Source of the DNA: JAUNQW01 sp043424615
Lineage (GTDB): Bacteria > Bacillota > Bacilli > Lactobacillales > Carnobacteriaceae_A
Length of the DNA: 29,185 nucleotides
Assembly (NCBI GenBank): GCA_043424615.1
Contig: JBHWOX010000029.1
Coordinates: 1-29,185 of the forward strand
Reading direction: 5' to 3'
In this document: in pieces, positions 1 through 7,827 of the stretch
Numbering within the stretch: position 1 is the first letter of the stretch
Layout: each line of letters begins with the position of its first letter
Notes under the pieces: generated by a model
Seen by the model: the letters and a program-made list of their open reading frames with translations, nothing else
The model's database searches: none
What the model was told of the DNA's origin: nothing
Made by a program: the position numbers and the translations under genes

Positions 1-407
1 CCATCTTCAGTCGGGTTTTGCAATAAATGCCAGACCAAACGGGAATCTAAGTCTTGGTCAACTGTTTCAATAATGCTTTCTAGGAAATAGTTCGCCCGTT
101 CTAATTTGTCCCAAAATAAAGGATAAGCTTGGGAAAATTCAAAACTTTCTACATTTAATTCTTTCATGACGTCCGCCCGATAGGTGTTTAAGGCAGCAAA
201 CATCCAGCAACGGCCAGATTTTTTTTGATCGGTAATTTGACCTTTGATGGTTTCTTCAGAGAAAACAAAATTGTGTTTGCGAATAGCTTCTTGGTTGAGA
301 CTGGCTTCTTTTATTCCTACATGAGCGATCGCATGTTTGGAAGCTCTATTTTTACATGGACGATTAAATTTGTTTTGGAAATCTTCTAATAAATCTGTTG
401 TTATCAT
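1..407 (-). CDS. pepC: Aminopeptidase C (bleomycin hydrolase family), N-terminal part only
   Basis: Cytosolic cysteine aminopeptidase of peptidase family C1B, which trims N-terminal residues from peptides. I translated it by hand from the ATG at 407 (minus). The frame stays open to the window edge, so about 135 N-terminal residues are visible and the rest lies outside. The family's catalytic-Cys block is clear: DQKKSGRCWMFAALN, with Cys67 as the nucleophile. It is followed by the PepC hallmark LFWDKLERANYFLE around residues 95-110. The catalytic His and Asn lie in the missing part. The ribosome site is weak (AAGAGA about 8 bases before the ATG). The gene ahead of it on the same strand, the lipoprotein, stops 65 bases upstream. 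Family assignment is firm. The gene is partial because of the window edge, not because of a visible lesion. Confidence 0.93.
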   Translation of the reverse strand, partial: MITTDLLEDFQNKFNRPCKNRASKHAIAHVGIKEASLNQEAIRKHNFVFSEETIKGQITDQKKSGRCWMFAALNTYRADVMKELNVESFEFSQAYPLFWDKLERANYFLESIIETVDQDLDSRLVWHLLQNPTED

Positions 408-472
408 TTTAATCTCTTTTCTATCATTATTTTTATTTATGTAGCGGGGGTCATTGCTTTTGGCCCTCTTAT

Positions 473-988
473 TTATTCTTTTTCTTGGCCGATAAAATCT
501 GTTTCATTGGATATCTTAGTAAAAATGCTAGAAGTTTCACCTGCTGGCTTGTATTCTACTTTTTGTTTGCCATTTTCTTCAAAATAACGGATGGTTTCCT
601 GCCTATCTCCAAAGTCTGCGTAGAGGGTATCCCCTTCAATGGTCATCTCTTGTGCTTGCTTATTCTCAACCGTTCCGGCTTGAGAAGACAAGGCATAATA
701 ATCATCAAAAATTACCAGTTGAAAGCCATCGTCTCTTTCATATAAGCCCTTGAATTGGTCCATATTAAGTTCTTCACCCTCAGGCGGGAGGGCCAGCGAA
801 GGGTCTTTGTCTTGGGCTTCTTGACTGGTCGATGGGCTTAAATTTTCTTCAGAAGAAAGAGAAGAAACTGATGAGTGGGATGGGGTAGCTTCTTCAGAAG
901 AATGAGATGGGCTGGTCGTTTGAGGTTCAGATTCTTGGCAACCAACTAAGACCAGACTGGCAACTGTCATCAACAATAATTTTTTCAT
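473..988 (-). CDS. Small secreted lipoprotein of unknown function
   Basis: Predicted lipoprotein of 171 residues. A short lipoprotein signal peptide (MKKLLLMTVASLVLVGC) ends in a lipobox LVGC with Cys17 as the lipid-modified residue, so the mature protein should be anchored on the outer face of the membrane. Residues about 18-65 form a low-complexity linker rich in Ser, Glu, Thr and Pro. A compact C-terminal domain follows (about 75-160, starting LNMDQFKGLYERDDGFQL), with alternating hydrophobic and charged strands that suggest a small beta-rich fold. I do not recognise a family and see no catalytic motif. The ribosome site GGAGGG lies six bases before the ATG. Its leader contains a good -10 hexamer. 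The gene lies between divergent oatA and co-directional pepC. The function is unknown. Confidence 0.85.
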   Translation of the reverse strand: MKKLLLMTVASLVLVGCQESEPQTTSPSHSSEEATPSHSSVSSLSSEENLSPSTSQEAQDKDPSLALPPEGEELNMDQFKGLYERDDGFQLVIFDDYYALSSQAGTVENKQAQEMTIEGDTLYADFGDRQETIRYFEENGKQKVEYKPAGETSSIFTKISNETDFIGQEKE

Positions 989-1017
989 ACATTTCCCTCC
1001 TCTCTCCTCTTATCCTC

Positions 1018-1046
1018 ATTATAAAACAAAGGCGATTGAATATAAA
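1018..1046 (-). promoter_or_regulatory. Candidate promoter of the lipoprotein gene
   Basis: Reading the minus strand, a perfect -10 TATAAT (complement of 1018-1023) has TTTATA 17 bases upstream (1041-1046). The -10 is strong and the -35 is poor. It lies 30 bases before the lipoprotein start. Confidence 0.5.
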
Positions 1047-1235
1047 AGATGTGAGCGAATAAAGCCACTGTTTATCAGGGAAATAAAATTGATAAGGCTA
1101 GTTATAGAGCGACTTGATTGACAAAAAGGGTGTTAAATTGTCGGCAAGCTAAAGTTGGAGTCATTCCTCTATTCTCGATTTTAAACGAATGTGGTAAAAT
1201 GTAAGAGCTATTGCTTGACAGAAGGTGAAATAAAG

Positions 1236-3104
1236 ATGAAAAAAAAATATATACTCGGCTTTGATAGCTTACGGTTTTTAGCTATCATCGCTATTATTCT
1301 ATACCATTATTATGAACACATTGTTATGGGGGGGTATCTGGGGGTCAATATTTTCTTGATTCTTTCAGGGTATTTAGTGACCAGCCAGCTCGAAAGGAAA
1401 TATCAAGAAGGCCAACAGCCTCAGATATTAAAGGCCCTCTTCCGACGTTTTCAAAAGATTTTTAGACCTCTTTTAGTCTTTGTGGTAATTAGTTTAATTT
1501 TTCTATTTCTTTTTAGAGATCAATTACTGGTCAATGTTCGTCCGACAGTGTTGAGTTCTCTTTTGATGGTGAATAATTGGCAACAAATTTTTTCTGGCCA
1601 GTCTTATTTTGAAGCTGCTATGAATCCCTCGATTTTTACACACTTATGGTATTTATCAGCTTACTTTCAAATGAATGTGATCTGGAATATTCTTTACCCT
1701 GCCCTCCGACCGTTTTTTAAGCAAAAAGAAAATCAATTGTTTTCCATCATGGTCATCCTCGCGGCTCTGAGTGCTCTGGCGATGGGGTTACTCTATGATC
1801 CTGCTGGCGACCCTTCCCGTGTTTATTATGGAACGGATACACGCTTGTTTAGTTTCTTGCTGGGTGCTGCGGCTGCTCTTCTGCCCCAGCTGCCATTCGT
1901 GCAGAATTCCCGCCAGCGCCTAAATTCTTTGATCGTTGATGGAAGCTTTGTTTTGGCTTTGGCTGGTATGACCTATTTAATCTTTCAATTAGACGCTCAA
2001 TGGACCCTAACTTACCGTGGCGGTATGCTTTTATTTGATATTTTAGCTAGTTATGTCATCTTTCTTTTAGCTGAACATGCCAGCATGATGACCAAGCTCT
2101 TTACGTTTAAGCCGATGGTTTGGTTGGGTCAACAAACTTTCTCCATTTATTTATTCTACTATCCTATCTATATTATTTGTTATGCCCATGCCCAAAATCA
2201 ATCTTTTTTAAGTCGACAACCCCTCTTACAAATTCTCTTGATCTTTGCTCTTTCTATTTTATTTGAAGGATTTATCGTTAAAAAAGAATGGACATTATCC
2301 ATTAATAATCAAAATCCAACAGAACATCCCATCCTCACTAGCATTAAAGATTGGAATTGGCCAGTCATCACGAAAGTGGTCTTATTAGTAAGTGCTCTTC
2401 TTATCTTTTTAAAAGCCCCTACTTCCGATCAAATGGCTGAGGTAGAAGAAAAAAATAAAGAATTTCAAGCAATGATAGAAGAACGAAACCAAAAATTGTC
2501 CGCTTCCGATTCTTCAAGCCAAGATGCTAAGAGCTTTGAAGACTATTTTGATGATTTAAGCGAGGATCAAAAGATGTATTATGATCAGGTTAGTAAAAAG
2601 GCAGCTAAATTTGCCTACAATACTCCGACCACATTCATTGGAGATTCCATAGTGGTAGGAGCAACACCTGGCATTTATACCCTTTATCCACAGGCCACTA
2701 TTTCTGCTAATGTGGGTCAACAGTTAAAAAATTCCCTACCGCTCATTGAAAACTTAAAAGCCAATAATCAGCTCCAAGACCATGTGGTAGTTTTTCTAGG
2801 CTCAAACGGGGCCTTTACTCAACAGCAATTGAATGATTTCATTGCAGCAATCGGAGATCGTGATATTTACTTGGTTACCTCCCATGTCAACCAGTCCTGG
2901 ATTCCTGGTGTTAACCAAATGTTAGCGGAAAAAGCCAATGAAGATGAAAATGATAAAATTCATTTGGTTCACTGGTCAGAGTATTTCAGTTCTAATCCAG
3001 AAGCAGGATCCTGGTTAGCTGAAGATGGTATTCATTTCCAAAGTCAAGGAATGAGTCAGTGGTTAGGATTTGTAACGGACAGTATCTATGAGATCAATCA
3101 ATAG
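1236..3104 (+). CDS. oatA: OatA-like peptidoglycan O-acetyltransferase (acyltransferase 3 + SGNH domains)
   Basis: Membrane enzyme that moves acetyl groups across the membrane and esterifies cell-wall sugars, classically the C6-OH of N-acetylmuramic acid, which gives lysozyme resistance. The first about 385 residues are an acyltransferase-3 domain opening with GFDSLRFLAIIAIILYHYYEH (the family's N-terminal Asp, Arg and His) and containing about 10-11 membrane segments. A charged linker (about 390-440) leads to an extracellular SGNH esterase-fold domain. The GDS block has Ser471, a GSNG block follows, and the DGIHF block carries Asp597 and His600, giving a complete catalytic triad. I chose the ATG at 1236 because GAAGGTGA sits seven bases upstream; the in-frame ATG at 1191 has no such site and adds 15 unrelated residues. 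Length (622 residues) is normal for OatA. Exact acceptor specificity is inferred. Confidence 0.88.
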   Translation: MKKKYILGFDSLRFLAIIAIILYHYYEHIVMGGYLGVNIFLILSGYLVTSQLERKYQEGQQPQILKALFRRFQKIFRPLLVFVVISLIFLFLFRDQLLVNVRPTVLSSLLMVNNWQQIFSGQSYFEAAMNPSIFTHLWYLSAYFQMNVIWNILYPALRPFFKQKENQLFSIMVILAALSALAMGLLYDPAGDPSRVYYGTDTRLFSFLLGAAAALLPQLPFVQNSRQRLNSLIVDGSFVLALAGMTYLIFQLDAQWTLTYRGGMLLFDILASYVIFLLAEHASMMTKLFTFKPMVWLGQQTFSIYLFYYPIYIICYAHAQNQSFLSRQPLLQILLIFALSILFEGFIVKKEWTLSINNQNPTEHPILTSIKDWNWPVITKVVLLVSALLIFLKAPTSDQMAEVEEKNKEFQAMIEERNQKLSASDSSSQDAKSFEDYFDDLSEDQKMYYDQVSKKAAKFAYNTPTTFIGDSIVVGATPGIYTLYPQATISANVGQQLKNSLPLIENLKANNQLQDHVVVFLGSNGAFTQQQLNDFIAAIGDRDIYLVTSHVNQSWIPGVNQMLAEKANEDENDKIHLVHWSEYFSSNPEAGSWLAEDGIHFQSQGMSQWLGFVTDSIYEINQ

Positions 3105-3117
3105 AAGCATCAGCTAG

Positions 3118-3155
3118 AATGACCCACTACTTCCTGTTAGTGGGTCATTTCTTTC
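3118..3155 (+). terminator. Rho-independent terminator after oatA
   Basis: A perfect 12-bp inverted repeat, AATGACCCACTA (3118-3129) and TAGTGGGTCATT (3138-3149), with an 8-base loop and a short T-rich tail (TTTCTTT). It lies 13 bases after the oatA stop. Confidence 0.85.
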
Positions 3156-3209
3156 CTGTTTGAAATTGCTTTGGCTGCTTTCATTTATGAAAAAGAGAGA
3201 AGGAAAAAA

Positions 3210-4082
3210 ATGAAAAAGTATAGAGTGACGCATGATGCCCCTTTACTGGCTTACATGCAGGAAATTTTTCACCATCAATCACGCTCTAAAGTAAAAAAAA
3301 TGCTCCAGCATGGTCAATTTATCATTAATCATGAGTCGATCACCCAGTTTGATTACCCCCTTCGCGAAGGGCAAGTCGTTGGAGTTCTCTCCCAGCGTGA
3401 GTCCAAACAAATTGATTATTTAGAAAATATAGACCTGCTGTATGAAGATGCTGACCTGCTGGTGGTTGAAAAAGAAGAAGGCCTGCTGTCGGTGCCTACT
3501 GAGCATCCGACCCCTGACGAAGATTCAGCCCTGCTTCAAGCTCAGGTCTATATCCAATCGGTTGATCCTCTGGGGGAGATTTATCCAGTTCACCGCTTAG
3601 ACCGGGAGACGTCCGGGCTCATGATGTTTGCAAAGAATCAGAAGGTGCAAGAAATCTTGCAAAAGAATTGGAAGCAGTTGGTGAAAACTCGGGCCTATAC
3701 CCTGCTAGTGGAAGGTGATTTTCCTAATGAATCTGCTCGCTATAAGTCTTGGTTGAAAGAGTTAGACAATAAGCAAATGGTGTCTTCGCTCACTGACAAT
3801 GGAGGTAAATACGCCGAGACTCTTTTTAAAAAATGCTCCAGCAATGGTCAATGGTCGTTGCTACAAGCGAGCTTGCTGACTGGACGACGTAATCAAATTC
3901 GCATTCATTGCTATAAGATGGGCTACCCTATCCTGGGCGATCCAAACTATGGTCATGCGGCTAATCCTCTGGGCCGTTTGTGCTTACACGCTAATCAATT
4001 GGAATTTATTCATCCAAGCAGCCATAAATTTATGAGCTTTGAATCCCCTGCCCCACAAGCTTTTTTTGACTTGTTGGATTAG
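3210..4082 (+). CDS. RluA-family pseudouridine synthase
   Basis: Cytosolic RNA-modifying enzyme that isomerises uridine to pseudouridine, probably in 23S rRNA. The catalytic motif HRLDRETSGLMMFAKN is intact, with the family's catalytic Asp at residue 131. An N-terminal S4-like RNA-binding segment (about residues 14-60: RSKVKKMLQHGQFIINH) precedes the catalytic domain, as in the RluD/RluC branch. The GRRNQIRIHCYKMGYPILGD block near residue 230 is the conserved C-terminal active-site region. Of the two possible starts, the ATG at 3210 is preferred because AGAAGG lies six to seven bases upstream; the frame extends to 3171 without a ribosome site. The 290 residues fit the family. The target uridine cannot be told from sequence alone. 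It is a single-gene unit between terminators. Confidence 0.9.
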   Translation: MKKYRVTHDAPLLAYMQEIFHHQSRSKVKKMLQHGQFIINHESITQFDYPLREGQVVGVLSQRESKQIDYLENIDLLYEDADLLVVEKEEGLLSVPTEHPTPDEDSALLQAQVYIQSVDPLGEIYPVHRLDRETSGLMMFAKNQKVQEILQKNWKQLVKTRAYTLLVEGDFPNESARYKSWLKELDNKQMVSSLTDNGGKYAETLFKKCSSNGQWSLLQASLLTGRRNQIRIHCYKMGYPILGDPNYGHAANPLGRLCLHANQLEFIHPSSHKFMSFESPAPQAFFDLLD

Positions 4083-4189
4083 AAAAAGAGAAAGTGGGCA
4101 GTAAGAGTTTTCCAACTTATTGAATGGCTTAATGAAGGAGTATGAAAAAAATTTTCAGTTATCCAGCTATCAATTTTAGCCAAACAAAT

Positions 4190-4228
4190 CCCCCTCTTAC
4201 CTATAGAAAGCAAGAGGGGGTATTTTTT
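4190..4228. terminator. Bidirectional terminator between convergent rluA-like and arsA genes
   Basis: CCCCCTCTT (4190-4198) and AAGAGGGGG (4212-4220) form a perfect 9-bp stem with a 13-base loop. The plus strand continues TATTTTTT, and this T-run overlaps the arsA stop codon. On the minus strand the stem is followed by ATTTGTTTG. One hairpin therefore serves both convergent units. Confidence 0.85.
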
Positions 4229-6398
4229 AATCTATTTCCACTTTTTTATAAATTTTATTTTTTCCTTGGGCTAGGGTATTAGCTATTTCAGTGCCGTCTT
4301 TTAGGTAATCTTCTAATTCTTGGGCTGTGATGGAGTCGGTATTGGAAACTTTAATAGTGGAGTGAGCGATGAAGTAGGGAACATCATCTTTGTAAAATTC
4401 TCCCTCTATTTTAATTTTCAACTTCCCTTTTTTCTCTCCGTGGTCGGCCAAATAGGTTCTAGCCGTCATTAAGTGACAACCAGCAATGCCGTTGAGAATC
4501 ATACCCGCCGGTTCGATACCTAAACCTTCAGGGCTTCGATGGTCAATGGTGTACTCAAAGCCATTAATTTCAGTGTTCACTACCACTCCCATGGTATTGG
4601 TCCCCTTGAGGGTATATTTTTCTACTTCCATTTTATCCTCCTCTTCATTCACACTTGAAAATTGCTCTTTGTTTTCAAATTCTGGATCCCATGCTAGGAC
4701 CACATATTGATTATTAGCTTTTTGACGGATATGGTCTATCCATTCCGCTTCGTTATTGGCCCGTGCCCCTAAAATAGGATCTGCGCTCCCTGCTTTCATC
4801 ATGGATTGGTTAATTAGCCACCAATTGTGGTTAATGCCGGCACGTTCTAAGTCTTGGGCCAGCCGCTCTGTTTCATAGAAAGGAGTCGCTTCCGGCAAGG
4901 TCACCATAACGACTTCCGTTTCTTCAGATTGAATCCGAGGTAAAAGACGTTCAGTAGCCGGATCGACATCCCCACTTGATCGTTCAATTTCTCGGGAATA
5001 AGCAGCCGAGGATTCCAATAATAATATGGTGTGCCCTGTAGGAGCGGTGTCGATCACCACGATTTCATCTTTTTTAGCTTTGTCCACAATTTTTGCAAAA
5101 GATTGGAAGACAGCAATTTCTTGGGTACAAGGTGAACGTAAGTCTTCTTTTACATAATCGAGTTGGTCTTCGTCCATAAATTCAGCTGATTTGGCCAAGG
5201 TGTCCTCGGCATATTTTTTGACTTCTTCTTTTTCGTCAATATGGTCAATTTCTATGCCTTCTTCTTCCGATAAATAAAAGTGAAGATGGTCAGCAGGATC
5301 TGTGGTCGCTAATCGTACATTTTTTCCCCTTTGAGATAAGGCTCGAGCAATTTGAACAGCTACTGTTGTTTTACCTACCCCACCTTTGCCCATGGTGAAG
5401 ACAATCTGACGGTTTTGTTCAATTAAATCATCTACCAAGCAGTCAAATTTTGGTAAGTTTTGGTCGACCTCTGGATGGCTTTCCATGGAATGACTTTCCT
5501 GCTCGGGATCTAAAAGAATGGATAATTTATCCAGACCTGTCACATTGTATGGGCGGAGAGGAATGTAATAGGTCTCTAAATCTTTTAATGTTTCATTCAT
5601 TTGGTCCAAATCGTCTAATTGTTGAGCACGATATATACGAGAGATTTCATCTGTCGCTTCTTCAAGCAAACCATTGACCACTAATTTTTGATTTTGAATC
5701 CCAATGTCTTCAAGTTCTTGTGATGCCCGGTTAGCTTCAGTAATCGCAGCTGTTTGAGGGCGAGTAACCAAGTAAAGGCTAGTGAGTTGGGGATCATTTA
5801 ATAGCTCGACCGCTTGTTCATAACGCTCACGTTCTTTGGTCAAGCCTGACAGTTGTCCCATGCAAGATGTGCCGGTTGTGTTTTCATCAAAGTAAGTGGT
5901 CCAGGCCGATGGAAGTTCTAACATGCGCAAGGTGTGGCCAGTTGGAGCCGTGTCAAATATGACATAGTCATTTTCTTGGCGAATATCTGGATCGGTGAGA
6001 AAGAAGGCAAATTCATTAAATTGAGCGACTTCTGACGTACAAGATCCTGATAATTGCTCTTCCATATTTTCAATGGCTTCTTCTGGTAAGACTCCTCGAT
6101 AAGGGCCTACAATTGATTCTTTATAGTCTTCAACTGCTTGGTCTGGATCGAAATTTGCTACTTTAAGAAGAGGCAGGTCGGCTAAAGCTTTGGGTTGGTT
6201 GGATAACTCCACTTCAAAAACATCTTGTAAATTAGAAGCCGGGTCGGTTGAAACTAAAGTGACCCTGTACCCATTTTTGGCTAAATGAGTGGCTGTGGCT
6301 GAAGCAACTGTCGTTTTACCCACTCCACCCTTACCGGTATAAAACACATACGGACTTAAGTTTAGTTCTGTTGGTTGATACAGTTCCATCTTTTTCAT
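4227..6398 (-). CDS. arsA: ArsA arsenite-stimulated ATPase fused to a C-terminal OsmC-like domain
   Basis: ArsA is the soluble ATPase that receives As(III)/Sb(III) from ArsD and energises the ArsB-type pump. Both ATPase halves are complete. They have P-loops GKGGVGKTT at about 22-30 and 337-345, and the signature DTAPTGHT at 149-156 and 450-457. Three Cys matching the E. coli metalloid ligands Cys113/172/422 are present at Cys120 (LSGSC), Cys179 (GTSC) and Cys424 (RSPC). The ArsA part ends near residue 589, normal for the family. An OsmC-like domain of 134 residues follows in the same frame (590-723), with KGTNTMGVVVNT at its start and the reactive Cys641 in the helix LNGIAGCHLM. The second Cys of OsmC peroxidases is absent. 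The ATG at 6398 has GGAAGG upstream; an ATG at 6389 is also possible. No pump gene follows. Arsenic role: family knowledge. OsmC role: unknown. Confidence 0.93.
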   Translation of the reverse strand: MKKMELYQPTELNLSPYVFYTGKGGVGKTTVASATATHLAKNGYRVTLVSTDPASNLQDVFEVELSNQPKALADLPLLKVANFDPDQAVEDYKESIVGPYRGVLPEEAIENMEEQLSGSCTSEVAQFNEFAFFLTDPDIRQENDYVIFDTAPTGHTLRMLELPSAWTTYFDENTTGTSCMGQLSGLTKERERYEQAVELLNDPQLTSLYLVTRPQTAAITEANRASQELEDIGIQNQKLVVNGLLEEATDEISRIYRAQQLDDLDQMNETLKDLETYYIPLRPYNVTGLDKLSILLDPEQESHSMESHPEVDQNLPKFDCLVDDLIEQNRQIVFTMGKGGVGKTTVAVQIARALSQRGKNVRLATTDPADHLHFYLSEEEGIEIDHIDEKEEVKKYAEDTLAKSAEFMDEDQLDYVKEDLRSPCTQEIAVFQSFAKIVDKAKKDEIVVIDTAPTGHTILLLESSAAYSREIERSSGDVDPATERLLPRIQSEETEVVMVTLPEATPFYETERLAQDLERAGINHNWWLINQSMMKAGSADPILGARANNEAEWIDHIRQKANNQYVVLAWDPEFENKEQFSSVNEEEDKMEVEKYTLKGTNTMGVVVNTEINGFEYTIDHRSPEGLGIEPAGMILNGIAGCHLMTARTYLADHGEKKGKLKIKIEGEFYKDDVPYFIAHSTIKVSNTDSITAQELEDYLKDGTEIANTLAQGKNKIYKKVEID
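4629..4642 (-). promoter_or_regulatory. Internal Shine-Dalgarno and ATG at the ArsA/OsmC junction
   Basis: Within arsA, the minus strand reads AGGAGG (4642-4637), five bases, then ATG (4631-4629). This is an optimal start signal in frame exactly where the OsmC-like domain begins (Met590). It could allow a separate 134-residue OsmC-like protein to be made from the same gene (4227-4631). Confidence 0.6.
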
Positions 6399-6438
6399 CC
6401 TTTCCTTCCTTTTTTGTCATCGACCATTGAAAATGTTT

Positions 6439-6780
6439 TTAATTTTGCAATTGATCTTTTTCAGTCTCAGCAAGCTCTAATCCTGACCATGTTGAGAATT
6501 CTTCTAAGCTAGGGTATTCTCCTGTTTTTTTAACTTCACCATCTACTATAGTAATGGGAAGAATTTTTTTACCTTTTTTGTGAATCAAGTCTATAGCTGT
6601 TCCGTTTTCAACAAAGGCTTGAGGTTGCTGAGCAAGATTATAACGATGAGCGTTTACATCATCCGATTTTTTGAATTCTTCAAAAACATTTGCAATAAGG
6701 ATCAAGTTTTTATCAAAAGATGGGCCACAAATTCCAGTTTCACAGCACATGGCTTGTTCAAACATTTCTAATTTAGGCAT
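6439..6780 (-). CDS. arsD: ArsD arsenite metallochaperone
   Basis: ArsD binds As(III)/Sb(III) and hands it to ArsA; it may also weakly repress the operon. The family motif is present as AMCCETGICGP, giving Cys12, Cys13 and Cys18, the metalloid-binding triad. The protein is 113 residues with a thioredoxin-like pattern, and FDKNLILIANVFEEFKK matches the conserved helix after the Cys loop. The C-terminal vicinal Cys pairs of some plasmid ArsD proteins are absent, as in many Firmicute versions. The start overlaps the arsR stop by eight bases, with AAGGAG seven bases upstream, so translation is probably coupled. It lies directly upstream of arsA, which fits the chaperone-ATPase partnership. Confidence 0.94.
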   Translation of the reverse strand: MPKLEMFEQAMCCETGICGPSFDKNLILIANVFEEFKKSDDVNAHRYNLAQQPQAFVENGTAIDLIHKKGKKILPITIVDGEVKKTGEYPSLEEFSTWSGLELAETEKDQLQN

Positions 6781-7117
6781 GGCGAGTCTCCTTTTCTATT
6801 TCTGTTTTTGCATTATTCTTTTCAGACCAATGACTGACATGGTCAGAGTAAAAGATCTCTTGTAAAAAATGATTCAATTCATTAATTTTGGCTTCATTTA
6901 ATGAATAGAATATCCATCGGCCTTGACGTGATTTATTGACTAATTCTTCAGAACATAGGATTTTCATATGGTAGGACAAAGTTGGCTGGGAAAAATGAAA
7001 ATAGTCTAAAATTTCACAGGCCTTCATTCCCTCACACGCGAGGAGGTCAATAATCTTGAGACGGTTGGGATCAGCTATGGCTTTTAAGGTCTCACTCCAT
7101 CTTTCTTCATTCACCAT
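6773..7117 (-). CDS. arsR: ArsR-family metalloid-responsive repressor
   Basis: Winged-helix repressor that leaves its operator when As(III)/Sb(III) binds. LKAIADPNRLKIIDLL opens the domain, ACEILDYFHFSQPTLSYHMKIL is the helix-turn-helix, and RQGRWIFYSL is the wing. In the numbering from the frame's upstream start, the Cys are 37, 43 and 64. The classical CVC pair of E. coli ArsR is not present, so the metal site must use a different Cys set, as in several Firmicute ArsR proteins. I chose the ATG at 7117 because AAGGAGG lies eight bases upstream; the ATG at 7144 lies upstream of that site and would add nine residues. It is the first gene of arsR-arsD-arsA and probably controls its own operon. 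Confidence 0.92.
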   Translation of the reverse strand: MVNEERWSETLKAIADPNRLKIIDLLACEGMKACEILDYFHFSQPTLSYHMKILCSEELVNKSRQGRWIFYSLNEAKINELNHFLQEIFYSDHVSHWSEKNNAKTEIEKETRHA

Positions 7118-7169
7118 GAGAATGTCCTCCTTTTTTATGGTCATATTAATACATTCATAACTCTCTATA

Positions 7170-7200
7170 TATAAACTAACACTATGATAGAAAAAGTCAA
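7170..7200 (-). promoter_or_regulatory. Candidate arsR promoter
   Basis: On the minus strand TTGACT (7200-7195) lies 19 bases before TTTATA (7175-7170), within the AT-rich track TTTATATATAGAG. The spacer is long, so the exact -10 is uncertain. A small palindrome TATTAATA (7144-7151) lies between here and the start and is a possible but unproven part of the ArsR operator. Confidence 0.4.
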
Positions 7201-7436
7201 TGGTTAAGCAATTTTTTTAAGCTTGTTAACTTATAAAAATTTATAATAGAGCTTTAGTTCGACTAAAAAAATCAATCCCCCTTCAAGTGTTCAATTAGTC
7301 TCTCTCAAAACATATCTCCAGGCTAAAAAGTGATCTTATCGTCATAAGGATAGCTTGCAAGAAAAAGAGCGGATTATTTCATACCGGAGTGAAAAAAAGT
7401 TCTAATTATATTCCCCTTCCCCTACTTGCTTGAAAA

Positions 7437-7486
7437 ATTAAAAAAGGGGCTCCTCTTTCCCTGATTATAATCAGGAAAGAAGAGCC
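7437..7486 (-). terminator. Strong hairpin terminator downstream of tRNA-Ala
   Basis: GGGCTC (7446-7451) pairs with GAGCCC (7481-7486). The inner stem is almost continuous through TCTTTCC, TGATTATAATCA and GGAAAGA, with only two small irregularities. On the minus strand it is followed by CCTTTTTTAATTTTT. The only upstream minus-strand gene is the tRNA at 7630-7702, so this probably ends the tRNA transcript. The 7118-7436 and 7487-7629 stretches around it hold no gene that I can support. Confidence 0.75.
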
Positions 7487-7629
7487 CATTTTGTTGAAAA
7501 GAAAAGCTAAAAGAAAGGCTAAATAAATGATACAAAATCATGGCGTTTTAAGATTAAAATCAAAATATAAAAAAAAAGGTCAATAGATCAGCCTTTCTTT
7601 TAATAGTATATGATTAATATTTTTTTATA

Positions 7630-7702
7630 TGGAGAATAGGGGACTCGAACCCCTGACCTCATGGCTGCCAGCCATGCGCTCTCCCAACTGAGCTAATCCC
7701 CC
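7630..7702 (-). tRNA. tRNA-Ala, anticodon GGC
   Basis: The minus strand folds into a full cloverleaf. The acceptor GGGGGAT pairs with ATTCTCC, including the G3:U70 pair that marks alanine tRNAs. The D arm is GCTC/GAGC. The anticodon stem is CATGG/CCATG with loop CTGGCAG, giving anticodon GGC (reads GCC/GCU). The T arm is AGGGG TTCGAGT CCCCT. The discriminator is A. The 3' CCA is not encoded; the next bases are ATA. Confidence 0.96.
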
Positions 7703-7827
7703 TTTGGTTCATTCATTATACAATGTTTAGATTTTTTGTCAAATGAAGGTTAGAAATTTGGAAATTCTGATAAGGAGTCCCCAATTTGTATTCTCAAAGA
7801 ACTAACGATGAGGAAAATGAAAAAGAA

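Noticed and set aside
408..472. GGGCC/GACCCC hairpin between the lipoprotein and pepC
   Set aside because: Short imperfect stem with no T-run on the minus strand; not supportable as a terminator.
4131..4180. Possible short ORFs (ATG at 4132 and 4142) near AAGGAG in the rluA-arsA gap
   Set aside because: The AAGGAG is only one base from the ATG at 4142 and lies inside the ORF from 4132. The frames run through the terminator, and the peptides show no composition bias.
4486..4710. Plus-strand ORF inside arsA, and other opposite-strand ORFs inside tcyP, nrdE, nrdF, nhaC and the LLM gene
   Set aside because: They lie antisense to well-supported genes, lack ribosome sites and show compositions expected of shadow frames.
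4227..6398. Frameshift as the cause of the ArsA-OsmC fusion
   Set aside because: Both domains are in the same continuous frame with intact motifs up to the junction, so no frame change is needed. A missed stop codon cannot be excluded without read data.
7253..7267. TTTAGT-TCG-ACTAAA palindrome upstream of arsR
   Set aside because: It is more than 50 bases upstream of the candidate promoter in AT-rich sequence; too short and isolated to call an operator or terminator.
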